From Bacteroidales bacterium (GTDB lineage: Bacteria > Bacteroidota > Bacteroidia > Bacteroidales > UBA932): 64,000 nt of DNA. The position numbers were made by a program, and so were the translations under genes. Positions 37,095-45,513 of this stretch are shown here, piece by piece. The DNA lies in contig JAFYYW010000037.1 of assembly GCA_017548985.1 (NCBI GenBank), positions 120,166 through 184,165 on the forward strand. Reading direction: 5' to 3'. The notes under the pieces are model-generated. The model did not search any database. It was not told the DNA's origin and saw nothing but the letters and a program-made list of their open reading frames with translations. Within the stretch, counting starts at the first letter, position 1; every line of letters begins with the position of its first letter.

Positions 37095-37123
37095 TAATAA
37101 CGTGTTTTAAACTATTTTTCATT

Positions 37124-38152
37124 ATGGCAAAAGAGGTAGAAGCAAAGGCCACAGACATCAACGCCGCGAAACTCAAGGCGTTGCAGGCCACGATCGACAA
37201 GATTGAGAAAGATTACGGGAAGGGGACGATCATGAAGTTGGGAGAGCAGCCACAATGGGACGTGCAGGTCATTCCGAGTGGTTCCGTAGCGCTTGACCAC
37301 GCTCTCGGGATCGGAGGTTATCCTAGAGGCAGGATCGTAGAGATCTATGGTCCTGAATCGAGCGGAAAGACCACGCTCGCCATCCACGCTATTGCCCAGG
37401 CCCAGAAGGCCGGGGGCATCGCCGCGATGATCGATGCGGAACACGCTTTTGACAGGACTTACGCTAAAGCGCTGGGAGTCAATCTGGAGACCCTCCTTAT
37501 CTCCCAGCCCGACAATGGCGAGCAGGCTCTTGAGATCGCCGACAATCTGATCCGTTCCGGTGCTATCGACATTGTTGTTATCGACTCTGTCGCGGCCTTG
37601 ACTCCTAAGGCGGAGATCGAGGGCGAGATGGGCGACAACAAGGTCGGACTCCAGGCCAGGCTGATGAGCCAGGCACTGAGGAAACTCACGGCGAACATCT
37701 CCAAGACGAACACCTGCTGCATCTTCATCAACCAGTTGCGCGAGAAGATCGGCATCATGTTCGGCAACCCTGAGACGACAACTGGCGGTAACGCTCTGAA
37801 ATTCTACGCTTCCGTGCGTATCGATGTGCGTAGGACCACCCAGCTCAAAGACGGGGAAGAGGCTCTCGGCAACAGGACCAGGGTAAAGGTCGTCAAAAAC
37901 AAGATGGCACCGCCTTTCAAGAAAGCCGAGTTCGACATTGTCTTCGGAGAGGGAATCTCCCGGGTTGGCGAGATCATCGACCTGGGTGTCGAATACGGCA
38001 TCATAGGAAAAAGCGGTTCCTGGTTCAGCTACAACGACCAGAAGCTCGCCCAGGGGCGTGAAGCCGTCAAGCAGCTCCTCAAGGACAATCCCGAGCTCTG
38101 CGATGAGATCGAGGCCAAGATCCGCGAGGCCCTCAAAAACGTCAAGGACTAG
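37124..38152 (+). CDS. recA: Recombinase RecA
   Basis: A 342-residue strand-exchange ATPase and SOS co-protease. Walker [10 protein letters not shown], the stretch [31 protein letters not shown] (parts) with the L2 loop, and [18 protein letters not shown] are all as expected. It lacks the long acidic C-terminal tail of E. coli RecA, which is usual in this phylum. It is convergent with the helix-hairpin-helix gene and overlaps its last 11 bases; its terminator lies inside that gene. Confidence 0.98.
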   Translation: MAKEVEAKATDINAAKLKALQATIDKIEKDYGKGTIMKLGEQPQWDVQVIPSGSVALDHALGIGGYPRGRIVEIYGPESSGKTTLAIHAIAQAQKAGGIAAMIDAEHAFDRTYAKALGVNLETLLISQPDNGEQALEIADNLIRSGAIDIVVIDSVAALTPKAEIEGEMGDNKVGLQARLMSQALRKLTANISKTNTCCIFINQLREKIGIMFGNPETTTGGNALKFYASVRIDVRRTTQLKDGEEALGNRTRVKVVKNKMAPPFKKAEFDIVFGEGISRVGEIIDLGVEYGIIGKSGSWFSYNDQKLAQGREAVKQLLKDNPELCDEIEAKIREALKNVKD

Positions 38153-39044
38153 GCGGAGGAGCTATTCCGCACCGTAAGAGCTTATCATCTAAGCCGGGGT
38201 CCAGGATCCCGGCTTTTTTGAGATTAACGACAGTCCAATCCTCCTTAGGACTGTTTTCCCGGAAAACGATTATTCCGTGGGCGGCACGTTTTCCAATGTA
38301 CGGGTGCTTGGACAATTCGCTTTCAGGCAGGGTCCAAAGAGGATAAGGCTCAGAGGGGCCGACGGTTATCAGGTCCTTCAGGCCGTCAAACTTTTCCTGA
38401 TCGAAATGCCAGATGTCCATCAGTTGCTCCGGATAGGAATATCCCCGGAGTTCTTTCCGATAGCTTACCATCTTGGAAGCGAAGAACTTCCCTATCCCAG
38501 GAAGGGTCTCAAACGCGGCCGAATCTGCCTTGTTTATGTCAATCTTCGGGATATCGATATAATTCTCAAGCCGACGATAAACAGAGTCTTCGACCACATA
38601 AGATTTAGCGAAGTCCGACTTCCTCCGGAACCGCCCTCCCTTTTTACGGTAATTGTCGATTGCCCGGGCCTGTTTCTCGCTGAACCCAAGGCGCATTAAG
38701 TCATTGACGCTGACAGTGTTCGGATCAAATTTGAACGACTCATACCTCCTCGGTGCCCTCGCCCTCCAAATAGACTCGGCGGCCCTTCCACTCCGCTCAG
38801 CGATCCCGTTTGAAGATGAGTTTGTAGAACCTGAGCCAGCCGAAGCGGAGTTTCGTCGAAGGGCTACTGAATCCGGTGAGACATAGACAAAGACAGTGTC
38901 GGGATGGTCGTGGTTGGCGACTATCCGGGCGACAGAGGCTTTGGTGATAAAGAGGGCTGACTGATAGCCGATAATGAGAAAAAGCAGGGCCACTGAGCCC
39001 ACGACGAAAGAGGCGGAAGGCCTGCCTCGCTTTGAGTTTTCCAT
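38142..39044 (-). CDS. ComEA-like helix-hairpin-helix protein with membrane anchor
   Basis: A 300-residue protein with one N-terminal membrane helix (about 13-31) and several helix-hairpin-helix DNA-binding repeats in the outside part: [47 protein letters not shown] (parts), and [17 protein letters not shown]. This arrangement resembles the DNA receptor ComEA, though no competence operon is visible. Residues 61-88 (serine/glycine/asparagine-rich) are encoded by an 81-bp palindromic element at 38783-38863. The 3' end overlaps recA by 11 bases and contains the recA terminator. Function in this organism is not established. Confidence 0.82.
   Translation of the reverse strand: MENSKRGRPSASFVVGSVALLFLIIGYQSALFITKASVARIVANHDHPDTVFVYVSPDSVALRRNSASAGSGSTNSSSNGIAERSGRAAESIWRARAPRRYESFKFDPNTVSVNDLMRLGFSEKQARAIDNYRKKGGRFRRKSDFAKSYVVEDSVYRRLENYIDIPKIDINKADSAAFETLPGIGKFFASKMVSYRKELRGYSYPEQLMDIWHFDQEKFDGLKDLITVGPSEPYPLWTLPESELSKHPYIGKRAAHGIIVFRENSPKEDWTVVNLKKAGILDPGLDDKLLRCGIAPPPSP
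38191..38219 (+). terminator. Rho-independent terminator of recA
   Basis: Perfect 8-bp stem AAGCCGGG (38191-38198) with CCCGGCTT (38208-38215) and a T-run to 38219. It lies 39 bp after the recA stop and inside the 3' coding end of the convergent gene. Confidence 0.85.
38783..38863. repeat. Palindromic element, in frame inside the helix-hairpin-helix gene
   Basis: Arms CCCTTC-c-ACTCCGCT (38783-38797) and AGCGGAGT-ttcgtc-GAAGGG (38844-38863) form an imperfect hairpin across 81 bp, exactly 27 codons. It encodes the low-complexity linker after the membrane helix. The CTTCGAC/GGCTCAGG words inside look like dispersed REP-type repeats of this phylum, from memory and not checked. Confidence 0.6.
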
Positions 39045-39075
39045 GTTTGAATCAAGGTTTAAGTAATTCTTTAGT

Positions 39076-39789
39076 TTATTCTTCTATAGTATTGTTTTTC
39101 AAATGTTTCTTATTCTCCTCACACCCACCGACTACAATCACGATCTCCCCCTTCGGCTCATGCTCCCTGTACCATGCGATGACCTCCTCCAAAGTCCCTC
39201 TCCGATGATCCTCATGGACCTTTGAGATCTCCCTCGCTACCGAACATTTACGGTCCGGACCGAAATACTCGGCGAACTGCTCCAAGGTCTTCACAAGCCG
39301 GTAAGGAGACTCGTAAAACACCATCGTCCTAGGCTCCGTGGAGAGAGCTTTCAGCAATGTTTGCCTTCCCTTCTTGACAGGCAGGAACCCCTCGAAGCAG
39401 AAGCGGTCACAAGGGAGGCCGGAGGAGACTATCGCCGGGATACAGGCCGTGGCTCCCGGAAGCGTCTGCACCTCAATGCCTTCGGCGGCGCAGGTTCGTA
39501 CCAGAAGGAAGCCGGGGTCGGATATTCCCGGAGTCCCGGCATCGCTGATAAGCGCCACATCAAGGCCCGCCAGAATCCTTTCCTTTATCAAAGCGACAGT
39601 CTGGTGCTCATTGAATTTGTGATGTGACCACAACTTTCCGCGGATATCATATTTCTTGAGCAAGACCGAGCTGGTCCGGGTGTCCTCGGCCAGAATGACG
39701 TCCACATCCTTCAGAGTCTGTACAGCCCTGAAAGTCATGTCCTCAAGGTTGCCGACAGGAGTGGGAACTATATATAGCTTTCCGGCCAT
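39076..39789 (-). CDS. rsmI: 16S rRNA (cytidine1402-2'-O)-methyltransferase RsmI
   Basis: A 237-residue tetrapyrrole-methylase-fold enzyme that 2'-O-methylates C1402 of 16S rRNA. The N-terminus LYIVPTPVGNLEDMTFRAVQTL (parts), ILAEDTRTSSVLLKKY, ALISDAGTPGISDPGFLLVR and LPGATACIPAIVSSGLP are diagnostic. Length is slightly below the 286 residues of E. coli because the C-terminal extension is short. It starts 6 bases after the acidic repeat protein's stop and likely shares its transcript. Confidence 0.95.
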   Translation of the reverse strand: MAGKLYIVPTPVGNLEDMTFRAVQTLKDVDVILAEDTRTSSVLLKKYDIRGKLWSHHKFNEHQTVALIKERILAGLDVALISDAGTPGISDPGFLLVRTCAAEGIEVQTLPGATACIPAIVSSGLPCDRFCFEGFLPVKKGRQTLLKALSTEPRTMVFYESPYRLVKTLEQFAEYFGPDRKCSVAREISKVHEDHRRGTLEEVIAWYREHEPKGEIVIVVGGCEENKKHLKNNTIEE

Positions 39790-39795
39790 CCTGAA

Positions 39796-40518
39796 CTAGC
39801 TGAGCTTCCTCCGGACAGCCATCATAAGGCGGTAGACCGGTTCGGAGTTCATGTCCCAATCCGGGTGATTCTCGGCAATATATGCCAGGGCCTCGGACAG
39901 GCTGCCCATGGCGTTGAACTTCGCTATAGTCTCCTGGAAAAGCATCGGATCCTCACCGAAGAGGACATTGATCAGTAATACCCTGTCGTTGAGCGAGATA
40001 GCGCTGATGATGTTCTTGACAGGCATTCCGGGACGATCCGTCCTCCACGCCTGTTTCTCCGCCATCACATCCATCACGGCCGTGTCTGCCTTGGCCGTAT
40101 CAAGAATAGATTGTCCGGCTGGTGAGCGGTGACGAACCGACGGCTGTCCGACATCGACAGGCATATCCTCAGAATCAGATATTGATATGTCGATCGGAGT
40201 ATCGTCAACTGGAGCTATATCGATAGGCTCCTCCTCCGGAACCACAGGCTCGATAACCTCGGCGGCCTCTCCGGCAGCCTCAACCTCAGGCTCAACGATT
40301 TCGGGCTCGACGATTTCAGGCTCAACGATTTCAGGCTCAACCACTTCAGGTTCCGGCTCCTCAGGAAGGTCATCAGGAATGACCGGCTCAACCGGCTCAG
40401 TCACTGACTCCTCAACCCGCAACGCTTTGACCTGTTCCTCGAGAAGAGAAAGCTCGTACTTCAAGGCATCTATCCTCTCGAGAAGAGAGTCGAATGATTT
40501 ATCATCAATAATTCTCAT
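39796..40518 (-). CDS. Uncharacterised acidic protein with EPEIV repeats
   Basis: I do not recognise a named family. The 240 residues fall into three parts: a coiled-coil-like start (SLLERIDALKYELSLLEEQVKAL), an acidic, proline/valine-rich middle (about 45-130) with a VEPEI five-residue tandem repeat, and a folded C-terminal helical part (about 165-240) with ISLNDRVLLINVLFGEDPMLFQE and ending MMAVRRKLS. The C-terminal segment resembles conserved hypothetical proteins of Bacteroidota from memory. No signal peptide. The acidic middle is probably disordered. It is upstream of rsmI with a 6-bp gap and divergent from tdk. Confidence 0.75.
   Translation of the reverse strand: MRIIDDKSFDSLLERIDALKYELSLLEEQVKALRVEESVTEPVEPVIPDDLPEEPEPEVVEPEIVEPEIVEPEIVEPEVEAAGEAAEVIEPVVPEEEPIDIAPVDDTPIDISISDSEDMPVDVGQPSVRHRSPAGQSILDTAKADTAVMDVMAEKQAWRTDRPGMPVKNIISAISLNDRVLLINVLFGEDPMLFQETIAKFNAMGSLSEALAYIAENHPDWDMNSEPVYRLMMAVRRKLS
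40289..40348. repeat. 15-bp tandem repeat, four units, within a coding region
   Basis: Four 15-bp units (GGCTCAACGATTTCA and close variants) at 40289, 40304, 40319 and 40334 encode the VEPEI repeat on the minus strand. A degenerate fifth unit precedes them. Because the unit is five codons, slippage would change length without shifting the frame. Confidence 0.85.
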
Positions 40519-40534
40519 ATACGCTATCTTTTGC

Positions 40535-40542
40535 TATCTTTG
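40535..40542 (+). promoter_or_regulatory. Candidate -7 box of tdk
   Basis: TATCTTTG fits TAnnTTTG; a near copy (TATCTTTTG) sits 10 bases upstream. The leader to the tdk ATG would be about 26 bases. Confidence 0.5.
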
Positions 40543-40574
40543 TAAACAAGTGAAATCCTTACAAAGCTAACGAA

Positions 40575-41168
40575 ATGTTTTCAGAAAACATAAAAAAAGC
40601 CGGAGAGATCGAAGTCATTTGCGGCTCGATGTTCTCAGGAAAGACCGAGGAACTTATCCGCAGGATCCGCAGGGCCAAATTCGCCAATCTCAAGATTGAG
40701 ATATTCAAGCCCACTATCGACACAAGGTACTCAGAAGATGACGTCGTCTCCCACGACTTCCATAAGATACCATGCCACGCGGTCAAAGACCCCAAAGAGA
40801 TGCTCAATGTCGCAGACGACGTCCAGGTGGTCGGAATCGACGAGGCCCAGTTCTACGATATGTCGCTCGTGGATGTTGCCCAGGAACTGGCTGACAGAGG
40901 TAAAAGGGTGATCATCGCCGGACTCGACACTGATTATCTCGGGAAACCTTTCGGGCCCATGCCATACTTGATGGCAGTCGCGGAGGAAGTCCGGAAAGTC
41001 CACGCGATCTGCGTCCGCTGCGGCAACCTCGCCAACCACTCGCACAGGCTTTCTGACAGCATGGAGCTGGTGGTACTCGGCGAGAAAGACGCATACGAGC
41101 CTCTTTGCCGCGACTGCTACAACAAAGCGATGGCCGAAGAGGCCTCCCGCCACACAAACAAAGCGTAA
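40575..41168 (+). CDS. tdk: Thymidine kinase
   Basis: A 197-residue type II thymidine kinase for nucleoside salvage (thymidine to dTMP). P-loop GSMFSGKT at residues 17-24, Walker [12 protein letters not shown], and the zinc-binding lasso with cysteine pairs CVRCGNLA and CRDCYNK. It is convergent with xerD, 4 bases apart, and divergent from the acidic repeat gene. Confidence 0.96.
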   Translation: MFSENIKKAGEIEVICGSMFSGKTEELIRRIRRAKFANLKIEIFKPTIDTRYSEDDVVSHDFHKIPCHAVKDPKEMLNVADDVQVVGIDEAQFYDMSLVDVAQELADRGKRVIIAGLDTDYLGKPFGPMPYLMAVAEEVRKVHAICVRCGNLANHSHRLSDSMELVVLGEKDAYEPLCRDCYNKAMAEEASRHTNKA

Positions 41169-41172
41169 GGAT

Positions 41173-42048
41173 TTATCCCCTGGGATGATGTTCAAGGATC
41201 GACCTCTGCCAGGTCGAGCTGTCAATATGCGTGTAAATCTCCGTGGTAAGGATGCTCTCATGGCCAAGCATCTCCTGCACCACTCGCAGATCCGCCCCAT
41301 TCTCAATAAGATGGGTGGCGAAACTGTGACGGAAAGTATGCGGGGATATCTCCTTGTTGACTCCGGCGGCCATCGCCTGCCTCTTTACCATATTGAATAA
41401 GGCAACCCTACTGATCGTCTTACCGAAGCGGTTGAGGAACAGGATGTCATCATATTGCGGGGAGGCGGGTTCAGGACGGGACGCGAGATATTCCTGAATT
41501 GCGGACACCGCCATTTCTCCGATCGGCACAAGCCTCTCCTTGTCACCCTTCCCCACTATCCTGACAAATCCCTCATCCATATACAGTTGAGAAATCTTGA
41601 GGCCAGCGACCTCCGAGACTCTCAAGCCGCAGCCATAAAGCACCTCCAGAATGGCCCTGTCCCGTTTTCCGTTCCAGGTGGAGAGATCGACAGAGCCGAT
41701 GATGGCGGAGACCTCCTCGACAGACAGCACCTCGGGAAGGTAACGGCCGAGTTTCGGGGAATCTACCGCGTCGCATGGATTATCCTTCCTGTCACCCTCG
41801 AGGACAAGCCAGTCAAAAAAAGACCGCAAGGAGCTGAGAAGCCTGGACTGGGATCTTTTGGAGAGCCGGTCATTGGCGGCGAGATAATCCAGAATATCCT
41901 TGCTGGAGACGTCCGCGGGCTCGATTCCGACCCAATCAAAAAATGCTTCCACATCGGAGGAATATGCCTCGACGGTATTTGGGGACATGGCCCTCTCAAT
42001 CCTGAGGTAATACGAATAATCCGAGAGAATCTTGTGTGTCAGATCCAT
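41173..42048 (-). CDS. xerD: Site-specific tyrosine recombinase XerD/XerC
   Basis: A 291-residue tyrosine recombinase that resolves chromosome dimers at dif. N-terminal SAM-like DNA-binding domain (about 5-90, LRIERAMSPNTVEAYSSDVEAF in parts) and catalytic domain with YGCGLRVSEVAGL (Arg), the HTFRHSFATHL motif (His, Arg), LGHESILTTEIYTHI, and the nucleophilic Tyr at about residue 272. XerD is preferred over XerC on the general pattern. No phage or integron context, so a housekeeping role is likely. It begins 2 bases after the dipeptidyl-peptidase gene stop. Confidence 0.93.
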   Translation of the reverse strand: MDLTHKILSDYSYYLRIERAMSPNTVEAYSSDVEAFFDWVGIEPADVSSKDILDYLAANDRLSKRSQSRLLSSLRSFFDWLVLEGDRKDNPCDAVDSPKLGRYLPEVLSVEEVSAIIGSVDLSTWNGKRDRAILEVLYGCGLRVSEVAGLKISQLYMDEGFVRIVGKGDKERLVPIGEMAVSAIQEYLASRPEPASPQYDDILFLNRFGKTISRVALFNMVKRQAMAAGVNKEISPHTFRHSFATHLIENGADLRVVQEMLGHESILTTEIYTHIDSSTWQRSILEHHPRG

Positions 42049-42050
42049 GG

Positions 42051-43964
42051 CTATAAGGTTCTGTATTTCTTCCCGTACGCAAGCTGCTGGGAAAGGTAAC
42101 CAGTGACTGGTACAATCTCATAATCAACGACTTCCCCATGGTCAAGCACAGGGACGATCTCAGGGTTGACAAAGCCGCCGTAAGGCTTCAGCCCAAGTGC
42201 CTGATACCGCTCCCGGACTTCCTTGTGGAGTTCCGGATCAATCTCCACCCCATAACTCTCGACAAGCGCTTTCCCGGCCTCATAATCCCCTTCCGACTTT
42301 ATACGCTGCACCTCCGCCAAAAGAGAGGCGAATAGCCCTCTGAGCGCCTGGAAGTCATTGACCACAAAATACGTCTTGCCATCCATGACCTTCTTTTCGA
42401 TCACATTGTTCGCGGAGCCTTTTTCGAAGCACCATTGGGCGATCAGCTTCCGGTTACGCATGTGCGCCTCGGTGATCTTTTTCCCAAGCTCGATCCTCGA
42501 GAACTGGGTGAACAAGCCGTTTCTTATATAGCTTGAATATGCCGGCTTCCAGGCATCGTCATCCGGCATAATACCAAGTTCGACAAGTTTGGGGTCAGCG
42601 ATATAATATAGCCCGAAAAGGTCTGCCCTGGCCTCCTCCAACGTGCTCTGATACTCCCCGAGGGCATTAGGGGAAACGCCGGGAAGAAGCTGTCCTGATC
42701 CATGGCCGAGGCATTCATGTAGGTCTGTGTGGATCTCGTCGTCGTGGCTGCCGTACTTCTTGTATGCGTCAATCTCGGCCTGGCCGTAAGCGAACTCCTC
42801 CAAGGCGCTTTTGGGCGCCTCCAACGCGGCTTTGTCGTAGGCTTTAGTTATGTTGGATATGGTCACTGACTTGGAGCCATGCTCCTTCCTGATCCACTCG
42901 GCGTTCGGGAGATTGATCCCTATAGGTGTCGTGGGGTAAGACGCCCCGCCAAGAGTGACGGCGGTCACCACCTTCGCCGAGACTCCTTTCACATGGGGTT
43001 TCTTGAACCTGGGATCCACCGGAGAATGATCCTCGAACCATTGCGCGTTGGCGCTCAGTATCCCGGTCCTCCTCGAAGCCTCATGATCCTTGATGTGGAC
43101 ATAGCCCTCCCAGGTGGCCTTCCGGCCAAGAGGGTCGTCATAATCCTCTATGAATCCGTTTATGAAGTCCACAGTTCCGCAGGTCTCCCCGACCCATGCC
43201 ACATTGAACTCGTCCCACAGTTTTAGATCGCCGGTGCGATAATACTCCACAAGCAGTTTGAGGGAAGCCTTTTGAATCTCATTCTCAGCCAGTTCCGCAG
43301 CTTTGAGAAGCTCGGCTGAGACCTTGTCTATAGCCTCTCCGTACAAACCCCCGGAGCGCCATGGCCTCTCGGTGACCTTTCCGTTCTCCTTAACAATCTT
43401 TGTGTTGAGCCCATGTGCCAAAGGCCTCGGATCATCAGGGTCCTCGACCGCGGCGTAATATTCCTCGACCTCCGACCTGGAGACCCCTTCGTAGAAATTG
43501 ACGGAGGAAAGCTCGACGATGTCACCTTCTGTCGAATCGGACCTGCGGCGGGGACAAATATCGGGGGAATATATGACATCAAGGAGAACATCCGCCTTCT
43601 CCCCCTCTCCGGAAGCCTCCATCAGGGAACGGAAATACTCCTTCGGACAGTCAGGGAAAAACTTGTCCTCAGCATAGTGATGGTGAATCCCGCTCGAGAA
43701 GAAAAGACGTTTGGCATAGACCAGAAAACCGGCGAATTCCTGGCACTCACGATCTCCTTCGTACCTCTCCAATATATTCTCGACAACGTGCCTGACCTTA
43801 AGGTTCCATTCGCAATACTGGTCCCACGTCATGTCCCTACCAAGTTTCGCGGCCTCCGCCAGATGGTAAGCATAGGCCTTCTGACGCAGTGTCAAATCAT
43901 CCCAACCAGGGACCTCGAAACGCATTATCTTTATGTCAGCGAACTCGTCGACCAATGTTTTCAT
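42051..43964 (-). CDS. Dipeptidyl-peptidase III-family metallopeptidase
   Basis: A 637-residue zinc peptidase of family M49. The family's unusual zinc motif HECLGH lies at residues 416-421 (HExxGH), followed by the second motif EEARADLFGLYYI with the third ligand. I start it at the ATG at 43964 (MKTLVDEFADIKIMRF); an upstream in-frame ATG would run through the opposite gene's region and gives no similarity. No signal peptide is seen, so it is predicted cytosolic, cutting dipeptides from the N-terminus of oligopeptides. It is 2 bases from xerD and divergent from the C11 peptidase. Confidence 0.92.
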   Translation of the reverse strand: MKTLVDEFADIKIMRFEVPGWDDLTLRQKAYAYHLAEAAKLGRDMTWDQYCEWNLKVRHVVENILERYEGDRECQEFAGFLVYAKRLFFSSGIHHHYAEDKFFPDCPKEYFRSLMEASGEGEKADVLLDVIYSPDICPRRRSDSTEGDIVELSSVNFYEGVSRSEVEEYYAAVEDPDDPRPLAHGLNTKIVKENGKVTERPWRSGGLYGEAIDKVSAELLKAAELAENEIQKASLKLLVEYYRTGDLKLWDEFNVAWVGETCGTVDFINGFIEDYDDPLGRKATWEGYVHIKDHEASRRTGILSANAQWFEDHSPVDPRFKKPHVKGVSAKVVTAVTLGGASYPTTPIGINLPNAEWIRKEHGSKSVTISNITKAYDKAALEAPKSALEEFAYGQAEIDAYKKYGSHDDEIHTDLHECLGHGSGQLLPGVSPNALGEYQSTLEEARADLFGLYYIADPKLVELGIMPDDDAWKPAYSSYIRNGLFTQFSRIELGKKITEAHMRNRKLIAQWCFEKGSANNVIEKKVMDGKTYFVVNDFQALRGLFASLLAEVQRIKSEGDYEAGKALVESYGVEIDPELHKEVRERYQALGLKPYGGFVNPEIVPVLDHGEVVDYEIVPVTGYLSQQLAYGKKYRTL

Positions 43965-43968
43965 GATG

Positions 43969-43976
43969 TAAATATA
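43969..43976 (-). promoter_or_regulatory. Weak -7 box candidate for the dipeptidyl-peptidase gene
   Basis: TATATTTA followed by C on the minus strand (complement of 43969-43976) is one base off TAnnTTTG. It ends 4 bases before the ATG, again implying a very short leader. Confidence 0.3.
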
Positions 43977-43998
43977 CGCGATATTCAGGAATTCTTTA

Positions 43999-44006
43999 TA
44001 TTTTTG
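43999..44006 (+). promoter_or_regulatory. Candidate -7 box of the C11 peptidase gene
   Basis: TATTTTTG fits TAnnTTTG and would give a leader of about 30 bases before the ATG at 44044. Confidence 0.5.
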
Positions 44007-44043
44007 TGATTCCGGCACAATTTGTGGCAAATGGACTTCGACT

Positions 44044-45396
44044 ATGCGTGAAACGAGGTTTATATACATAATAGCCCGCGCCGTCACTATTCTGGCGGTC
44101 TCTTTCGCGTTCACTTTCTGCGATAAAGACCCTGACTTGAAGATCGATCCGGCAGACGAGGGCATTAATTATACCCCACATGGCGGTCGCGAGCCGATGG
44201 AGGAGACCCGGCGGGTGCTCCTGTTCTACGAATGCGGCTTCAACTCCCTCAACTATGACCTTTCCAGGAATATGGAAGAAGAGCTTCCTGAAGGTCTTAT
44301 CCCGGGAGGAGGAAGACATGACAATGTGCTCCTCGTGTTCTCAAAATTCGCGATCAACGCCAACTACAAGGATGTTCCCTCATATTTGAGGAGGCTTTAT
44401 AAAGACTCTGAGGGCAACATCGTCTCGGATACGCTCAAAACATATTCCGCTTCCACCATCGCGTCTTCAAGTGCCACGATGAGAGAAGTCCTGTCGCTGG
44501 TGAAATCAATGTTCCCGGCTAAAGGTTACGCCTTGGAGTATTCATCTCACGGCTCCGGATGGCTTCCTCCAGGGTACTACAACAACCCATCAAGCTTTGA
44601 GAGCAGCCACAGGTCCGATGGACGGAAAATGACAAACAGATCAACGGCTTTCGAGATACCCACAGACATCATGGAGCGTGACGACCCCTACGCCGGAATG
44701 GTCCGCAGCATAGGCCAGGACAAGATGTCGTCCGGAGACGTCGAGATGACTGTCTCGGAGTTCGTTGATGGCATCCCCTTCCATCTGGACTTCCTGCTGT
44801 TCGACATGTGTTTCAGTGGCGGGATCGAGGTGGCTTACGCATTGAAGGACAAGGCCGACTATTTGGGCATATCCACCGCTGAAGTCCTCGCGGCCGGGAT
44901 GTATGATTACACGAAGATCATCGACTTCCTGTTAAAAGGTCCCAATCCGGATCTCCTGGGTCTTTATAAGGATTCATTCGACAGGTATGACAAGCAATCA
45001 GGGTTATATCGTTCCGCCACTGTTACCCTTCTCAGGACTGACAGGCTCGACAATCTGGCGGCGGTCTGCAAGGATCTCATCTCCGCTTATCCGGATAACT
45101 TGGCGCACGCCCCAGCCTCTCAGATCCAAGGTTATTTCAGAAGTAACAGGCATTACTTCTACGACCTGGAAGACATATTCGCCAAAAGCGGAGTCTCCGA
45201 GGGAGATTTGGCCAGATTGTCTGACGCGATCAGCGATTGTATGGTCTATAGGGCCGCTACCCCTTCATTCCTCGGCAGTTTCGACATAAAGACCTTCTCC
45301 GGGCTGAGCATGTACCTTCCTGTCGCCGGCACTCCCCTCTTGGACTCATATTACAAAAATGAGCCGTGGAACAAGGCTGTCGGATTAGTAAAATAA
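44044..45396 (+). CDS. Clostripain-family (C11) cysteine peptidase, lipoprotein
   Basis: A 450-residue secreted peptidase. The N-terminus has a hydrophobic signal and a likely lipid-attachment cysteine (FAFTFC, about residue 26). Catalytic His is His169 in YSSHGSGW and catalytic Cys is Cys256 in LFDMCFSGG, both in family C11 context. LFYECGFNSLNYDL near residue 62 matches the start of the C11 fold. These enzymes cleave after basic residues, and many need calcium or self-processing. It is expressed alone from its own promoter; the lipid anchor suggests a periplasmic or surface location. Confidence 0.9.
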   Translation: MRETRFIYIIARAVTILAVSFAFTFCDKDPDLKIDPADEGINYTPHGGREPMEETRRVLLFYECGFNSLNYDLSRNMEEELPEGLIPGGGRHDNVLLVFSKFAINANYKDVPSYLRRLYKDSEGNIVSDTLKTYSASTIASSSATMREVLSLVKSMFPAKGYALEYSSHGSGWLPPGYYNNPSSFESSHRSDGRKMTNRSTAFEIPTDIMERDDPYAGMVRSIGQDKMSSGDVEMTVSEFVDGIPFHLDFLLFDMCFSGGIEVAYALKDKADYLGISTAEVLAAGMYDYTKIIDFLLKGPNPDLLGLYKDSFDRYDKQSGLYRSATVTLLRTDRLDNLAAVCKDLISAYPDNLAHAPASQIQGYFRSNRHYFYDLEDIFAKSGVSEGDLARLSDAISDCMVYRAATPSFLGSFDIKTFSGLSMYLPVAGTPLLDSYYKNEPWNKAVGLVK

Positions 45397-45427
45397 TTGC
45401 GCGATAAATAATTAATTCCTATCTTTG
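45397..45427 (+). promoter_or_regulatory. Promoter of rplY
   Basis: TTG (45397-45399), a 20-base spacer and TATCTTTG followed by C (45420-45427) match the Bacteroidota -33/-7 pattern well. The start would be near 45434. Confidence 0.6.
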
Positions 45428-45437
45428 CCGCCGCTTA

Positions 45438-45485
45438 AAAAACGCGCTGGCGTTTTTGTGCGATGGGGCCCCGGCCCGTCCGGGG
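45438..45485 (+). promoter_or_regulatory. Structured 5' leader of rplY with two hairpins
   Basis: Hairpin 1: AAAAACGC (45438-45445), loop GCTG, GCGTTTTT (45450-45457). Hairpin 2: CCCCGG (45469-45474), loop CCCGT, CCGGGG (45480-45485). Both lie between the predicted transcription start and the rplY ATG. They may mediate feedback or attenuation; this is inference. Confidence 0.5.
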
Positions 45486-45513
45486 TTGAGTAACACATTT
45501 TAAACAAAGTACA

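Noticed and set aside
40289..40348. CRISPR array
   Set aside because: The repeats are contiguous 15-bp units inside a coding frame with no spacers, and there are no cas genes.
41173..42048. Phage or integrative-element integrase
   Set aside because: Sequence and context fit the housekeeping XerD/XerC; no att site, tRNA junction or mobile gene is nearby.
43965..44165. N-terminal extension of the dipeptidyl-peptidase gene by 67 codons
   Set aside because: It would overlap the divergent C11 peptidase gene and its promoter, and shows no family similarity.
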